Source: Zwartia hollandica
Lineage (GTDB): Bacteria > Pseudomonadota > Gammaproteobacteria > Burkholderiales > Burkholderiaceae_B
Reading direction: 5' to 3'
Assembly: GCF_019923725.1 (NCBI RefSeq)
Contig: NZ_JAHXRI010000006.1
Coordinates: 62,001 to 126,000 of the forward strand
DNA: 64,000 nt
Below are positions 18,665 to 26,776 of this stretch, piece by piece. The position numbers were made by a program, and so were the translations under genes. How positions within the stretch are numbered: the stretch's first letter is position 1; every line of letters starts with the position of its first letter. The notes beneath the pieces were generated by a model that was not told the DNA's origin, did not search any database, and was given only the letters and a program-made list of their open reading frames with translations.

Positions 18665-18928
18665 TGTTCTCATTCCCTTCAAAAAATTCCGTCGAGCGCC
18701 ATGTCAACCTTAGCACTGCAACCAAAAGAGCACGGCGTCGAATGCCGGGAAGTCCATATTTTGAAAACCCACCGCTATTTACCTCGTCTACCTAAAATAG
18801 GGTGATTCGAGAGAACCTTTATGCTAGGATAAATTCCGACAAAGCGCCGTTAAATTAAAAAGAACAATAGGCGTTCGCGACTAACAATTAAAAACATTAG
18901 TCCGTACTGCCTACTGGGGAGACACACA

Positions 18929-20182
18929 GTGGATTTTGGATACACCAAAGAGCAACAAGCTCTGCGTACAGAGGTTTTGGATTTTATTCGCACACACCTC
19001 ACCGCCGAGGTATACGCGGAACTCGATGCAGACGAAGAAGCGCTCGAAAATGGGAAAAGCGAGCGCCATCCTGGCAAAAAAGGGCCGCTCGTTAGCGCTG
19101 TCTTTAAAAAGATTGGTCAACGAGGCTGGCTAGGCTACAGCTACCCAAAAGAATATGGCGGCGGCGGCGGTGATCGCGTTGGTCAAAATATTATCGAGGA
19201 AGAGTTCCAACGAGCAGGCATACAGATGGGCCTTGCTGGGAGTGGTGCGCCAGCGATCATGGCTGCAGGAACGGAAGAGCAGAAGCGTCACTACCTGCCA
19301 AAACTAATCGCGATGGAATACACCTTTGCATTGGGCTTTACGGAGCCCCATGCAGGCGCTGACCTCGCGGCGCTCCGTTGTCGAGCCATACGCGATGGTG
19401 ATCATTTCGTCATCAACGGTCAGAAAATGTACACCACAGCAGCGCATACCGCGACGCACATGTATTTGATGGCGCGCACCGACCCCGAAGCCGCGCGACA
19501 CGATGGCATTTCGATTTTCCTATTTCCGATGGATACGCCTGGCTTAACTGTGCGCCCCCTTTGGACGATTCAAAACAATCCACGTGCACCTCGCGGCACC
19601 ACTTATGGCGACGCGCGTAGCAACGAAGTATTTTTTGAAAATGTACGCATTCATGAGTCGTGCCTCTTAGGGCGCGAAAACCAAGGCTGGCGCGTCGGCT
19701 CGATGGGACTGAATCTAGACCGGGTCGGAGCGTCTCGCTATCTGCGGTCGGTGCGACGCGATGAGGATATCGTCAACTGGATTAAAGCCAATTCGTTTGG
19801 TGATTATGCGCCTGCAAAGAACCCAGCAATACGTGACAAAGTAGCTGAGCTCTGGATCGAAGGACAAATCTGTCGCCTGATGACTATGCGCAGTATGTCG
19901 ATTGTCGAAAAAGGCGGGAACTTTACCTACGAAGGTTCTGCGGAAAAGGTATGGTCACCAGAGCATGGGGTACGCACAACAGAAGCCATCACACAAATGT
20001 TAGGGCCCTACGCGACCTTACTAAATGGTTCGCCTCATGCCGTTGAGAACGGTGTATTCGCCCACAACACCATGGGTGCGTTTCAGTCTGGCATCAATCA
20101 TGGCAGCGTCCAGATTATGCGCGATCAAGTGGCAAAGCGGGGACTAGAGTTACCTTCCTCACGCCGCGCGAAATCTAAATAG
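18929..20182 (+). CDS. Acyl-CoA dehydrogenase, first subunit or enzyme of a pair
   Basis: A 417-residue FAD acyl-CoA dehydrogenase, longer than the 380-residue standard and similar in plan to actinobacterial FadE proteins. It has the helical N-terminal domain, the FAD/substrate loop FTEPHAGADLAALR (TEP at 138-140) and the C-terminal helical domain ending in VQIMRDQVAKRGLELP. It would introduce a double bond alpha-beta to a CoA ester and pass electrons to ETF. Start is GTG with GGGGAGA upstream. It opens a long operon, with 246 bases of gene-free DNA upstream in which I see no convincing promoter motif. A second dehydrogenase follows after 21 bases; they may form a heteromer. Confidence 0.9.
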   Translation: MDFGYTKEQQALRTEVLDFIRTHLTAEVYAELDADEEALENGKSERHPGKKGPLVSAVFKKIGQRGWLGYSYPKEYGGGGGDRVGQNIIEEEFQRAGIQMGLAGSGAPAIMAAGTEEQKRHYLPKLIAMEYTFALGFTEPHAGADLAALRCRAIRDGDHFVINGQKMYTTAAHTATHMYLMARTDPEAARHDGISIFLFPMDTPGLTVRPLWTIQNNPRAPRGTTYGDARSNEVFFENVRIHESCLLGRENQGWRVGSMGLNLDRVGASRYLRSVRRDEDIVNWIKANSFGDYAPAKNPAIRDKVAELWIEGQICRLMTMRSMSIVEKGGNFTYEGSAEKVWSPEHGVRTTEAITQMLGPYATLLNGSPHAVENGVFAHNTMGAFQSGINHGSVQIMRDQVAKRGLELPSSRRAKSK

Positions 20183-20203
20183 CACCAGTTACAGGAAAGA
20201 ATC

Positions 20204-21382
20204 ATGGATGTATTGCTAACCGAAGAAGAACAAATGGTTGTGACGAGCGCTAGAGAATTCCTCGTTGGGGAATGCTCAACCGCGCTTGTACGAAAAATGG
20301 AACTTGATCCGCTTGGCTATCCACCGACCCTGTGGGAAAAGTGTGCCGAGATGGGATGGCCGGGAATGTGTCTTCCTGAAGAGTACGGCGGGCAAGCACT
20401 ACCGCTTGCCTATTTAGGGCTGGTCTTGCAGGAAATCGGTCGGGCTGTGGCTCCAGTCCCTCTGCACAGCACCGCCGTGACCGCGATTACTCTCTCGCGG
20501 TACGCGAGTAAGTCGATGTGCGAAAAAATTCTCCCCGACGTCTGTACTGGCAAGACGATTTTGACTTGGGCATTCTCAGAAGAAGATCCCCGTTTTGTAC
20601 CGGGCTCGGTCAAGATGCAAGCGCGCGCAGACGGCGATGATTTTGTATTGACCGGTAGAAAGCTGTTTGTCGATAATTTTTTGGCGTCAAGCCACTGTCT
20701 AGTCGCTTGTCGTAGTGCGGCCTCGGACGCCTCGAGCGAGGGCATTTCATTATTCTTAGTTGACACAAAGACTAAAGGCATCTCATCTACGCCCTTACGC
20801 ACTCTGGCAAAAGATCAGCAGTGCGAAGTTGTCTTTAATCAAGTCCGCGTCCCGAAGTCAGCATTAGTTGGGAAACTTCATCAGGGCTGGGTGGCGATGG
20901 AGCAATTGCTTGACCTAGCAACAGTATTGCTTTGCACGCAAATGCTGGGCGCGACGCGCATGGATGCCGAGATGGCAATAGACCATGCAAAGTTTCGTGA
21001 AGCCTTTGGTCAGCCAATCGGCGCGTTTCAATCCATACAGCACATGTGTGCCGACATGATCATCTGGATCGATGGAGGCGAGTTGCTCGCCTATGAGGCC
21101 TTATGGAAAATGGATAATGGGCTGCCTGCTCAAGTTGAAGTGTCACAGGCCAAAGCGTTTTGCAATGAGAAGTGCCCTGCTGTAGCACGCAACTCGCAGT
21201 CCATCCACGGCGGCATTGGCTTCATGATGGAATTTGATCTCCACTTATGGCTACGGCGGATTACCGCTTGGTCAATGCGCCTCGGCACAAGCTTCGAGCA
21301 TCGGGAGCGCATCGCGAGTGCGTTACTCGACACCCCAGGTAATGTTGTCCTTGGCGGCCCTGTTCCTCCTTTGGCCGCTTAA
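20204..21382 (+). CDS. Acyl-CoA dehydrogenase-like protein, second member of a pair
   Basis: A 392-residue protein with the full acyl-CoA dehydrogenase fold: N-terminal helices, beta domain, and a C-terminal domain with the usual QSIHGGIGFMMEFDLHLWLRR. The FAD/substrate loop differs from the norm. Where the family has TEPxAGSD this one reads SEEDPRFVPG (125-134), so cofactor or substrate contacts may be altered. In heteromeric dehydrogenases of steroid catabolism, one subunit often has a degraded site. Its direct partner is the canonical dehydrogenase 21 bases upstream. It could also be an independent enzyme with another substrate. Confidence 0.88.
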   Translation: MDVLLTEEEQMVVTSAREFLVGECSTALVRKMELDPLGYPPTLWEKCAEMGWPGMCLPEEYGGQALPLAYLGLVLQEIGRAVAPVPLHSTAVTAITLSRYASKSMCEKILPDVCTGKTILTWAFSEEDPRFVPGSVKMQARADGDDFVLTGRKLFVDNFLASSHCLVACRSAASDASSEGISLFLVDTKTKGISSTPLRTLAKDQQCEVVFNQVRVPKSALVGKLHQGWVAMEQLLDLATVLLCTQMLGATRMDAEMAIDHAKFREAFGQPIGAFQSIQHMCADMIIWIDGGELLAYEALWKMDNGLPAQVEVSQAKAFCNEKCPAVARNSQSIHGGIGFMMEFDLHLWLRRITAWSMRLGTSFEHRERIASALLDTPGNVVLGGPVPPLAA

Positions 21383-21404
21383 CTATTTCGTACGAGGTAG
21401 CTTC

Positions 21405-21608
21405 ATGAAATGTCCAGTTTGTTCAAAAAATATTGATATCGAAGGCGCAGATTCTAAAACCGGAGAGACGGCTTTTGGCGCCAAGGAAATAGACCCGTCG
21501 AAAGGTACTCGGCAATTTCACGATGGGGAATGGTATTTTTTGTGTTCACTTGGTTGTCGCACAAAATTTACGATGAGTCCGCAACGGTATCTTGCTGGAA
21601 AGGCTTAA
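21405..21608 (+). CDS. Small YHS-domain metal-binding protein
   Basis: A 67-residue protein starting at an ATG with GAGGT upstream. It has a CPVC knuckle at residues 3-6 and a second pair in the YHS-type segment DGEWYFLCSLGCRTKF, giving a four-cysteine metal site. The YHS domain is about 40 residues, found in copper ATPases, ferritin-like oxygenases and as stand-alone proteins. It lies 22 bases after the second acyl-CoA dehydrogenase and 66 bases before the hydratase pair, so it is co-expressed with the pathway. It may carry metal or zinc, or be a structural part of one of the complexes; its function is unknown. Confidence 0.75.
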   Translation: MKCPVCSKNIDIEGADSKTGETAFGAKEIDPSKGTRQFHDGEWYFLCSLGCRTKFTMSPQRYLAGKA

Positions 21609-21674
21609 CGCAAGTATTCAACGCAGCATCAGGCAATCGTCATTACTGCCTGTGCTTAACTGGAGAGGTTCAGC

Positions 21675-22205
21675 ATGTCTGCATTTTCCGATTCACTAAA
21701 AAAGTATATTGGCATGAAGTCCGAAACCGAGATCGCATGTGATCCGGTCGAGCACGGTGCCGTTCGTCGTTACGCACAGGCGATCATGTATGAAGATCCA
21801 ATCTTTGCGAAAGCCTGCGAGAATAACGAACGTTACGGCGGTCCTGTCGCGCCACCACTATTTCCAACACATCTTTTCCGACGCCCCCTAGGAACAGAAG
21901 ATCCGATACAAGCGAACGCACGGAATCCAGACTTCGACGGCATCGTCGCTGCCACAAGCTCACAAGGCCTGCCAAACATAGAACCACTAAATGGCTATGC
22001 CTTGCTGAACGGCGGCTCTGAGATCGAGTTTTTTCGTTACGCCCTGCGAGGAGAGAGGGTTAAGTTAGTGTCTCACTATGCAGACATCATTGAAAAAGAA
22101 ACTAGCAAAGGTCCGATTGTTCTGGTCGTGACCGAGTCGGAATACCGCACGGGCGAAGGCGAGTTACTGATCCGCACACGTCGCACACAGATTCGGAGAA
22201 AATAA
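21675..22205 (+). CDS. FAS1-like dehydratase subunit (N-terminal half type)
   Basis: A 176-residue single hotdog protein of the MaoC N-terminal (FAS1-like) dehydratase family. It corresponds to the first half of the fused enzyme at 3393-4538. The region YAQAIMYEDPIFAKAC aligns with the hydratase signature but has Glu-Asp-Pro and lacks the usual His, and the following GGPVAPPLF matches the conserved GxxxP turn. Family members act as heterodimers with a catalytic MaoC partner, as in HadA/HadB. The next gene begins one base after this stop codon, so the two are translationally coupled. It probably gives the substrate tunnel of a two-subunit enoyl-CoA hydratase. Confidence 0.83.
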   Translation: MSAFSDSLKKYIGMKSETEIACDPVEHGAVRRYAQAIMYEDPIFAKACENNERYGGPVAPPLFPTHLFRRPLGTEDPIQANARNPDFDGIVAATSSQGLPNIEPLNGYALLNGGSEIEFFRYALRGERVKLVSHYADIIEKETSKGPIVLVVTESEYRTGEGELLIRTRRTQIRRK

Positions 22206-22206
22206 A

Positions 22207-22689
22207 ATGGCGCTTGGCAAAACACCTTATTTTGAAGATGTCGCGGTTGGCCTCGAACTACCTGGCCTGGAAAAGGGGCCTTTGACCACGGCACACTTGA
22301 TGCGTTGGTCAGCCGCCATGGAAAACTGGCACAAGATTCATTATGACAAGCCCTTTGCAATAGAACACGACAAACTACCCGGCTTGCTGATTAATGGCTC
22401 ACTTAAGCAGCAATTTGTAATGCAACTGATCGCTGACTGGGCTGGTCCGCAAGGTTGGCCATGGAAAGCGAGCTTCCAGTTTCGGGCGATGAATCTGGTC
22501 GAAGAGACTGTGCGCGTCTGGGGACGTGTCACGGGAAAACGCGAGGCGCCAGACTTTGGCCTTATCGATATAGAGTTGGGCATCATCAACGACGCGGGTA
22601 AAGAGTCCACGCCGGGTACCGCTGTTGTTGCCCTCCCCTACAAAAGCGGCAAGCCTATCCCCTACCCCTTCGTTGCTCCAAAGTTATAG
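22207..22689 (+). CDS. MaoC-like dehydratase subunit (C-terminal half type)
   Basis: A 160-residue hotdog protein, the partner of the preceding gene. The helix WSAAMENWHKIHYDKPFA carries the Asn/His-type active-site arrangement of hydratase-2 enzymes (His at about 39 and 42, then Asp). The start codon lies one base after the upstream stop, the usual arrangement for obligate heterodimers. The reaction would be hydration of the enoyl-CoA made by the dehydrogenases upstream. Together the two proteins equal one fused dehydratase such as that at 3393. The precise substrate is unknown. Confidence 0.83.
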   Translation: MALGKTPYFEDVAVGLELPGLEKGPLTTAHLMRWSAAMENWHKIHYDKPFAIEHDKLPGLLINGSLKQQFVMQLIADWAGPQGWPWKASFQFRAMNLVEETVRVWGRVTGKREAPDFGLIDIELGIINDAGKESTPGTAVVALPYKSGKPIPYPFVAPKL

Positions 22690-22700
22690 GTATAGGAAAA

Positions 22701-23909
22701 GTGAATACGCCCGTAACGTCCAAGCAACAGGTCCACGGCGCGCTTAATGGCGTGCGCGTACTGGACCTAAGTCAAGGTATTGCTGGACCTTTTGCAGCGC
22801 GTCTACTGGGTGATCATGATGCGGATGTCATCAAAGTAGAGCCTCCTCACAGGGGCGAGTCGGGCCGTAGACTTGCACCACTGAAGACCGATGCTCCCGA
22901 GCCAGAACAAAGCCTTTTGTTTCAGTATCTGAACTGGAACAAACGCAGCATTGCGCTCGACATCTCGAATACGCTCGATCAGCGTACGCTACGTGCGCTG
23001 ATCGAGCGCAGTGACATTTTGATCGAAAGTTTTCGGCCAGGCACGCTCGATGCCTGGGGTATTGGCGTAGACGTGATGCTTGAATGGAATCCTAGGCTCG
23101 TCATTACATCCATCACGAACTATGGTCAAACCGGACCTTACGCACATTATGAAGCTAGCGATCTCACGTTACAGGCGATGAGCGGAATCATGGCGATCAG
23201 CGGCCAAGTCGATCGCGAACCGCTGAAGCACGGCTTATCACAATCCTACTATTGTGCGGGACTTACCGGCGCCTATGCTTCCATCATGGCCTATACCGCT
23301 GCGCAGCAGGATCAGTTTGGTGAGCATGTTGATGTGTCTATTCATGAATGCCTTGCCTCCGAACTGGTGCTTAACGAGTCTTATTATGCGTTTCTCGGTG
23401 CTGTTCAAGGGCGACGCGCTATTGTTCAAGATCCCTTCGCCGGTGAACCGATCGCCACACGCAAGGGGTTTGTCGCATTTCAAACTGGGGGCGGTGCACC
23501 CTTCGAAACATTTGCAGAGCTCTTCGATCGACCAGAGTTTTTAGAAAAACGATTTACCAGTCCCCCTGAACGCGAGAAACGCGTACCAGAGGTTCGTGCC
23601 TTGCTTGAGGAGTGCGTTGCTGACCGAGAAGCTAAGGAAGTGTTTTTAGCGGGCGCCAAAAAGAGGCTGTTACTCGGTGTCGTACAAGGCGCTAGCGATC
23701 TGCTTCAGTGTGAGCACCTAGAGGATCGCAAGGCGTTTGCAACAGTGTCTCATCCGGCGACAGAGACTGAGTTACGTTTGCCTGCGGAGCTTGCCAAGCT
23801 ATCGCTCACACCTACCGCGCTCAGACGCCGTGCGCCTAGGCTTGATGAACACAGGGATGAAGTGCTTGTTGAACTACTCGGACCAAGTGACAATAAGGAA
23901 AGGGTATGA
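22701..23909 (+). CDS. CaiB/BaiF CoA-transferase subunit lacking the catalytic Asp
   Basis: A 402-residue class III CoA-transferase by fold, with VRVLDLSQGIAGPFAARLLGDHDADVIKVE at the N terminus. In an ungapped alignment with the three other family members in the window, the catalytic Asp is replaced by Tyr183 (QSYYCAG against IVDIVTG). Such a subunit should be inactive alone. It overlaps the next CoA-transferase gene by four bases (ATGA), so the two are translationally coupled and probably form a heteromer in which only the second subunit is catalytic. Succinyl-CoA:benzylsuccinate CoA-transferase is a two-gene precedent. Start is GTG at 22701 with AGGAAAA upstream. Confidence 0.85.
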   Translation: MNTPVTSKQQVHGALNGVRVLDLSQGIAGPFAARLLGDHDADVIKVEPPHRGESGRRLAPLKTDAPEPEQSLLFQYLNWNKRSIALDISNTLDQRTLRALIERSDILIESFRPGTLDAWGIGVDVMLEWNPRLVITSITNYGQTGPYAHYEASDLTLQAMSGIMAISGQVDREPLKHGLSQSYYCAGLTGAYASIMAYTAAQQDQFGEHVDVSIHECLASELVLNESYYAFLGAVQGRRAIVQDPFAGEPIATRKGFVAFQTGGGAPFETFAELFDRPEFLEKRFTSPPEREKRVPEVRALLEECVADREAKEVFLAGAKKRLLLGVVQGASDLLQCEHLEDRKAFATVSHPATETELRLPAELAKLSLTPTALRRRAPRLDEHRDEVLVELLGPSDNKERV

Positions 23910-25273
23910 GCACTGGGAAGCCCACTCTGCCACTCGTCGGCGTTCGCGTACTCGATCTTTCATATGTATTTGCAGTGCCCTACATGGCTGGACTCCTCAG
24001 CGACCTAGGCGCGGAGGTCATCAAAATCGAAGCGCCTCACAAGCTTGATCAAACTCGAGGACGTGCATTTGGGCCTTATCTAGACAATGATCCTGCGCAA
24101 GATCCCTGGAACCGATCTGGCATCTTCTATGTTGTAAATCGTGGCAAGCGTTCACTCGCTATGGACATGAGCAAACCTGAAGGCCAGGATATTTTCAAAG
24201 AACTTGTTCGCAAGAGCGACATTGTCTTGGATAACTACACTCCCCGAGTCTTGCGTAAGTGGGGGCTCCATTACGACGAACTTAAGAAAATTAAGCCCTC
24301 TCTCATCATGTTGTCCAATACTGGCTACGGATCAACAGGACCTTGGTCTGCGTTTCCAAGCCAAGGGACAACGCTTGAAGCGACGATGGGGATCACATAC
24401 TACACAGGTTACCGAGGTGACAAGCCTTGGAAAGTCGGGCAGTCTTACCCTGACTTCATCGCCTGCTGGGCGGGTTTAAACGGATTATGGGCTGCCATTA
24501 GCCACCAGAAGAAAACAGGCGAAGGACAATGGGTTGATGTCGGAATGTATCAACTCGGTGTCGCCATGATGCCAGAGCCGTTCATTCAGTTCCAACTCGA
24601 CGGTACCGAACCAGAGCGCATCGGTAACGAACATGCCGAGCATGTGCCGAGCAATCTATACAAGGCAAAAGGGATCAATCAGTGGATCGCACTGACCGTT
24701 GAAACTGATGCGCAATGGCAGACCCTTACAGCCTACATGCAACAACCAACTCTGAGCACCGATCCGAACTACGCTTGCGTCCAGTCAAGGCGCCAGTACC
24801 GCAAGCGGATTGATGAAACAATCGGTGCGTGGGCTTTGCAACAAGATGCGCGCCACCTTACCGAGGCGTTACAAGCACTCGGGATCGCCGCGGGACATGT
24901 GTGCGATAGCCGCGACTTACTATCGGATCCTCACCTGATTGCAAGAGGCTTTTACGAAAAAGTTCAGCACCATGAACCTGTTGGCGAGAGGCCCATTATT
25001 GGACGCCCGTACCGACTGCGCTTTCGGGACGCAAAGATAAAAAAAGGCGGACCGCGTTTTGGTGAAGACAACACGGCTATTCTGCGCGATATTGTGGGCA
25101 TGTCGGCGGAACAAATTCAAACTGCCCGAGCGAACGGTATTATTAGCGATACCCCAACGAATCCCGGCATCTCAGGTACGATGAACACCAGCATGATGCT
25201 TGATCTGGGAACATTGACTTCTGTAGACAAAAATTACAAAGACTATTTCTCTTCTAATAAGGACAGCACATGA
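23906..25273 (+). CDS. CaiB/BaiF CoA-transferase, catalytic subunit of a pair
   Basis: A 455-residue class III CoA-transferase, about 50 residues longer than usual. The catalytic aspartate is Asp183 (SYPDFIACWAG), at the same position where the upstream partner has Tyr. Other family motifs are VRVLDLSYVFAVPYMAGLLSDLGAEVIKIE and GEGQWVDVGMYQ. The C terminus carries an extra tail of about 40 residues (after DIVGMSAEQIQTARANGI) not seen in the shorter paralogues. It overlaps both neighbours by four bases (ATGA), the Bug receptor downstream included. It likely transfers CoA from a donor such as succinyl-CoA to the acid brought in by that transporter. Confidence 0.88.
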   Translation: MSTGKPTLPLVGVRVLDLSYVFAVPYMAGLLSDLGAEVIKIEAPHKLDQTRGRAFGPYLDNDPAQDPWNRSGIFYVVNRGKRSLAMDMSKPEGQDIFKELVRKSDIVLDNYTPRVLRKWGLHYDELKKIKPSLIMLSNTGYGSTGPWSAFPSQGTTLEATMGITYYTGYRGDKPWKVGQSYPDFIACWAGLNGLWAAISHQKKTGEGQWVDVGMYQLGVAMMPEPFIQFQLDGTEPERIGNEHAEHVPSNLYKAKGINQWIALTVETDAQWQTLTAYMQQPTLSTDPNYACVQSRRQYRKRIDETIGAWALQQDARHLTEALQALGIAAGHVCDSRDLLSDPHLIARGFYEKVQHHEPVGERPIIGRPYRLRFRDAKIKKGGPRFGEDNTAILRDIVGMSAEQIQTARANGIISDTPTNPGISGTMNTSMMLDLGTLTSVDKNYKDYFSSNKDST

Positions 25274-26247
25274 GCAACCTCAGCCTATCGTCCGCCCTTC
25301 GTTTTTTAACAATGATCGGTATGTCGTTGATGAGTGTGTCGATCAACGCGCAGTCATACCCGAATCGCCCCATCACCTTTGTCGTTCCGTATGGACCCGG
25401 CGGATCAACCGACCCGGTGGCGCGGCAATATGCCATGCAATTGCAAAAAGCGTTGGGCGTTGAGGTCAACATAGAAAATAAGCCTGGCGGATCTGGCACG
25501 ATCGGAACCGGTTTGGTGGTGCGCTCGAAACCCGATGGCTATACGCTTGGCCTAGCCACCAATAGCATTCTCGGATATCAACCACTGGTCAATGCCAATT
25601 TAGTTTTTAAAACTCCAGATCAGTATCAGCCGATCGTCAAGCTCGGGGAAATGCCTGTGATCTTAGTAGTACGTGCCGACGCGCCTTGGAAGACCTTCGC
25701 AGAGTTTGTACAGCATGTAAAGGACAATCCCGGCAAAGTGCGGGCCTCGGTTTCGGGACTGAGAACCGTTCCAGACTTATTAGCACAAGAGTTCAATATG
25801 GTCGCGGGTACGAAACTTCGTACCGTTCCATTTACGGGCGGTAGCGGAGAAGCTCTGGTGGCCCTACTTGGCAATCGTGTCGAAGCCACGCTCTTTACAG
25901 GTGCAGTTGGCATACCGAGCCATGTACAAGCGGGTAAAGTTCGAGTGTTAGCTGCTTTCAAGAAAGGGGTCTATGAGCCCGTTTCTGAGGCGCAATCCAC
26001 AGTGGATGCGGGATACAACACGACCATGACCGCTTCGTTCTATGTCATCGCGCCAAAAGGTCTTGCACCGGACGTTTTGGATAAGCTCACCAAAACCTCA
26101 ATGGAAATCGTTCAGAGCGCAGAATTCATCAAGTTTGCAAAGGAAGGCTACGCGCTAGACCCTAAAGGTCCGGCCGCGCTACGTGAAGAAATCGTTCGAG
26201 ATACAAATACCTTCTCAGCGTTGATCAAGGCATTAGATCAAAAGTGA
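25270..26247 (+). CDS. tctC: Bug-family receptor TctC of the second TTT system
   Basis: A 325-residue periplasmic receptor with signal peptide (core about 12-26, cleavage after INAQS). The mature start SYPNRPITFVVPYGPGGSTDPVARQYA and VNIENKPGGSGTIGTG are canonical Bug carboxylate loops. Its start codon overlaps the CoA-transferase stop, and tctB-tctA follow, so transport and activation of one substrate are tightly linked. Unlike the first TTT set (B-A-C), the order here is C-B-A. Bug receptors bind mono- to tricarboxylates; here a branched or substituted di-acid would fit the enzymes upstream, which is inference. Confidence 0.93.
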   Translation: MSNLSLSSALRFLTMIGMSLMSVSINAQSYPNRPITFVVPYGPGGSTDPVARQYAMQLQKALGVEVNIENKPGGSGTIGTGLVVRSKPDGYTLGLATNSILGYQPLVNANLVFKTPDQYQPIVKLGEMPVILVVRADAPWKTFAEFVQHVKDNPGKVRASVSGLRTVPDLLAQEFNMVAGTKLRTVPFTGGSGEALVALLGNRVEATLFTGAVGIPSHVQAGKVRVLAAFKKGVYEPVSEAQSTVDAGYNTTMTASFYVIAPKGLAPDVLDKLTKTSMEIVQSAEFIKFAKEGYALDPKGPAALREEIVRDTNTFSALIKALDQK

Positions 26248-26287
26248 AATAGCTCTTTATAGATAAATTCTCGCGAGACAGAAAAAA

Positions 26288-26761
26288 ATGACGGCGAGTA
26301 CGATTTCCAAGAAGAAGTCCTATGTGTCAGCTGGCGTGTTTGGCTTATTGCTTTCCGCAGGCTATCTCCGTATGTCTCTCGATCTCCCGATGGGGGCACT
26401 CGACGAACCCGGAGCGGGTTTGTTCCCGATCTTAGTGGCGGCGATTATGGCCTTTTCAAGCTTGGCCACCATCTGGGAGGGTATGAAGGCGCCCTCGACG
26501 GACGCAATTGAAATCCCGAGCGGCAGCGATCGCGCACGTTTGATTAAATTGATTCTATTGCTATCAACATATTTTGTTGCACTCCCATGGTTTGGCTATT
26601 CGGTTAGCAGCTTTTTCTTCTCTGCCGCGTTAATCCGACTCCTCTCTAAGAGCAGTTGGGTTCGATGCGCTCTGTATGCTGCCATCATGACGGCTGTCGT
26701 TTATGGAGTGTTTATCTATTTGTTGAAAGTTCCGATGCCTACGATGGCCTTGGGATTCTAA
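26288..26761 (+). CDS. tctB: Tripartite tricarboxylate transporter small subunit TctB
   Basis: A 157-residue membrane protein with four predicted helices and the family turn DEPGAGLFPILVAAIM after the first helix. The C-terminal half LPWFGYSVSSFFFSAALIRLLSKSSW is typical for TctB. It lies between tctC and tctA of the second TTT system, 15 bases before tctA. The start is an ATG at 26288; the upstream base run is A-rich (GACAGAAAAAA) and the ribosome-binding site is weak. It is the stabilising small subunit of the permease. Confidence 0.88.
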   Translation: MTASTISKKKSYVSAGVFGLLLSAGYLRMSLDLPMGALDEPGAGLFPILVAAIMAFSSLATIWEGMKAPSTDAIEIPSGSDRARLIKLILLLSTYFVALPWFGYSVSSFFFSAALIRLLSKSSWVRCALYAAIMTAVVYGVFIYLLKVPMPTMALGF

Positions 26762-26776
26762 AAAGGAATCACCGCT

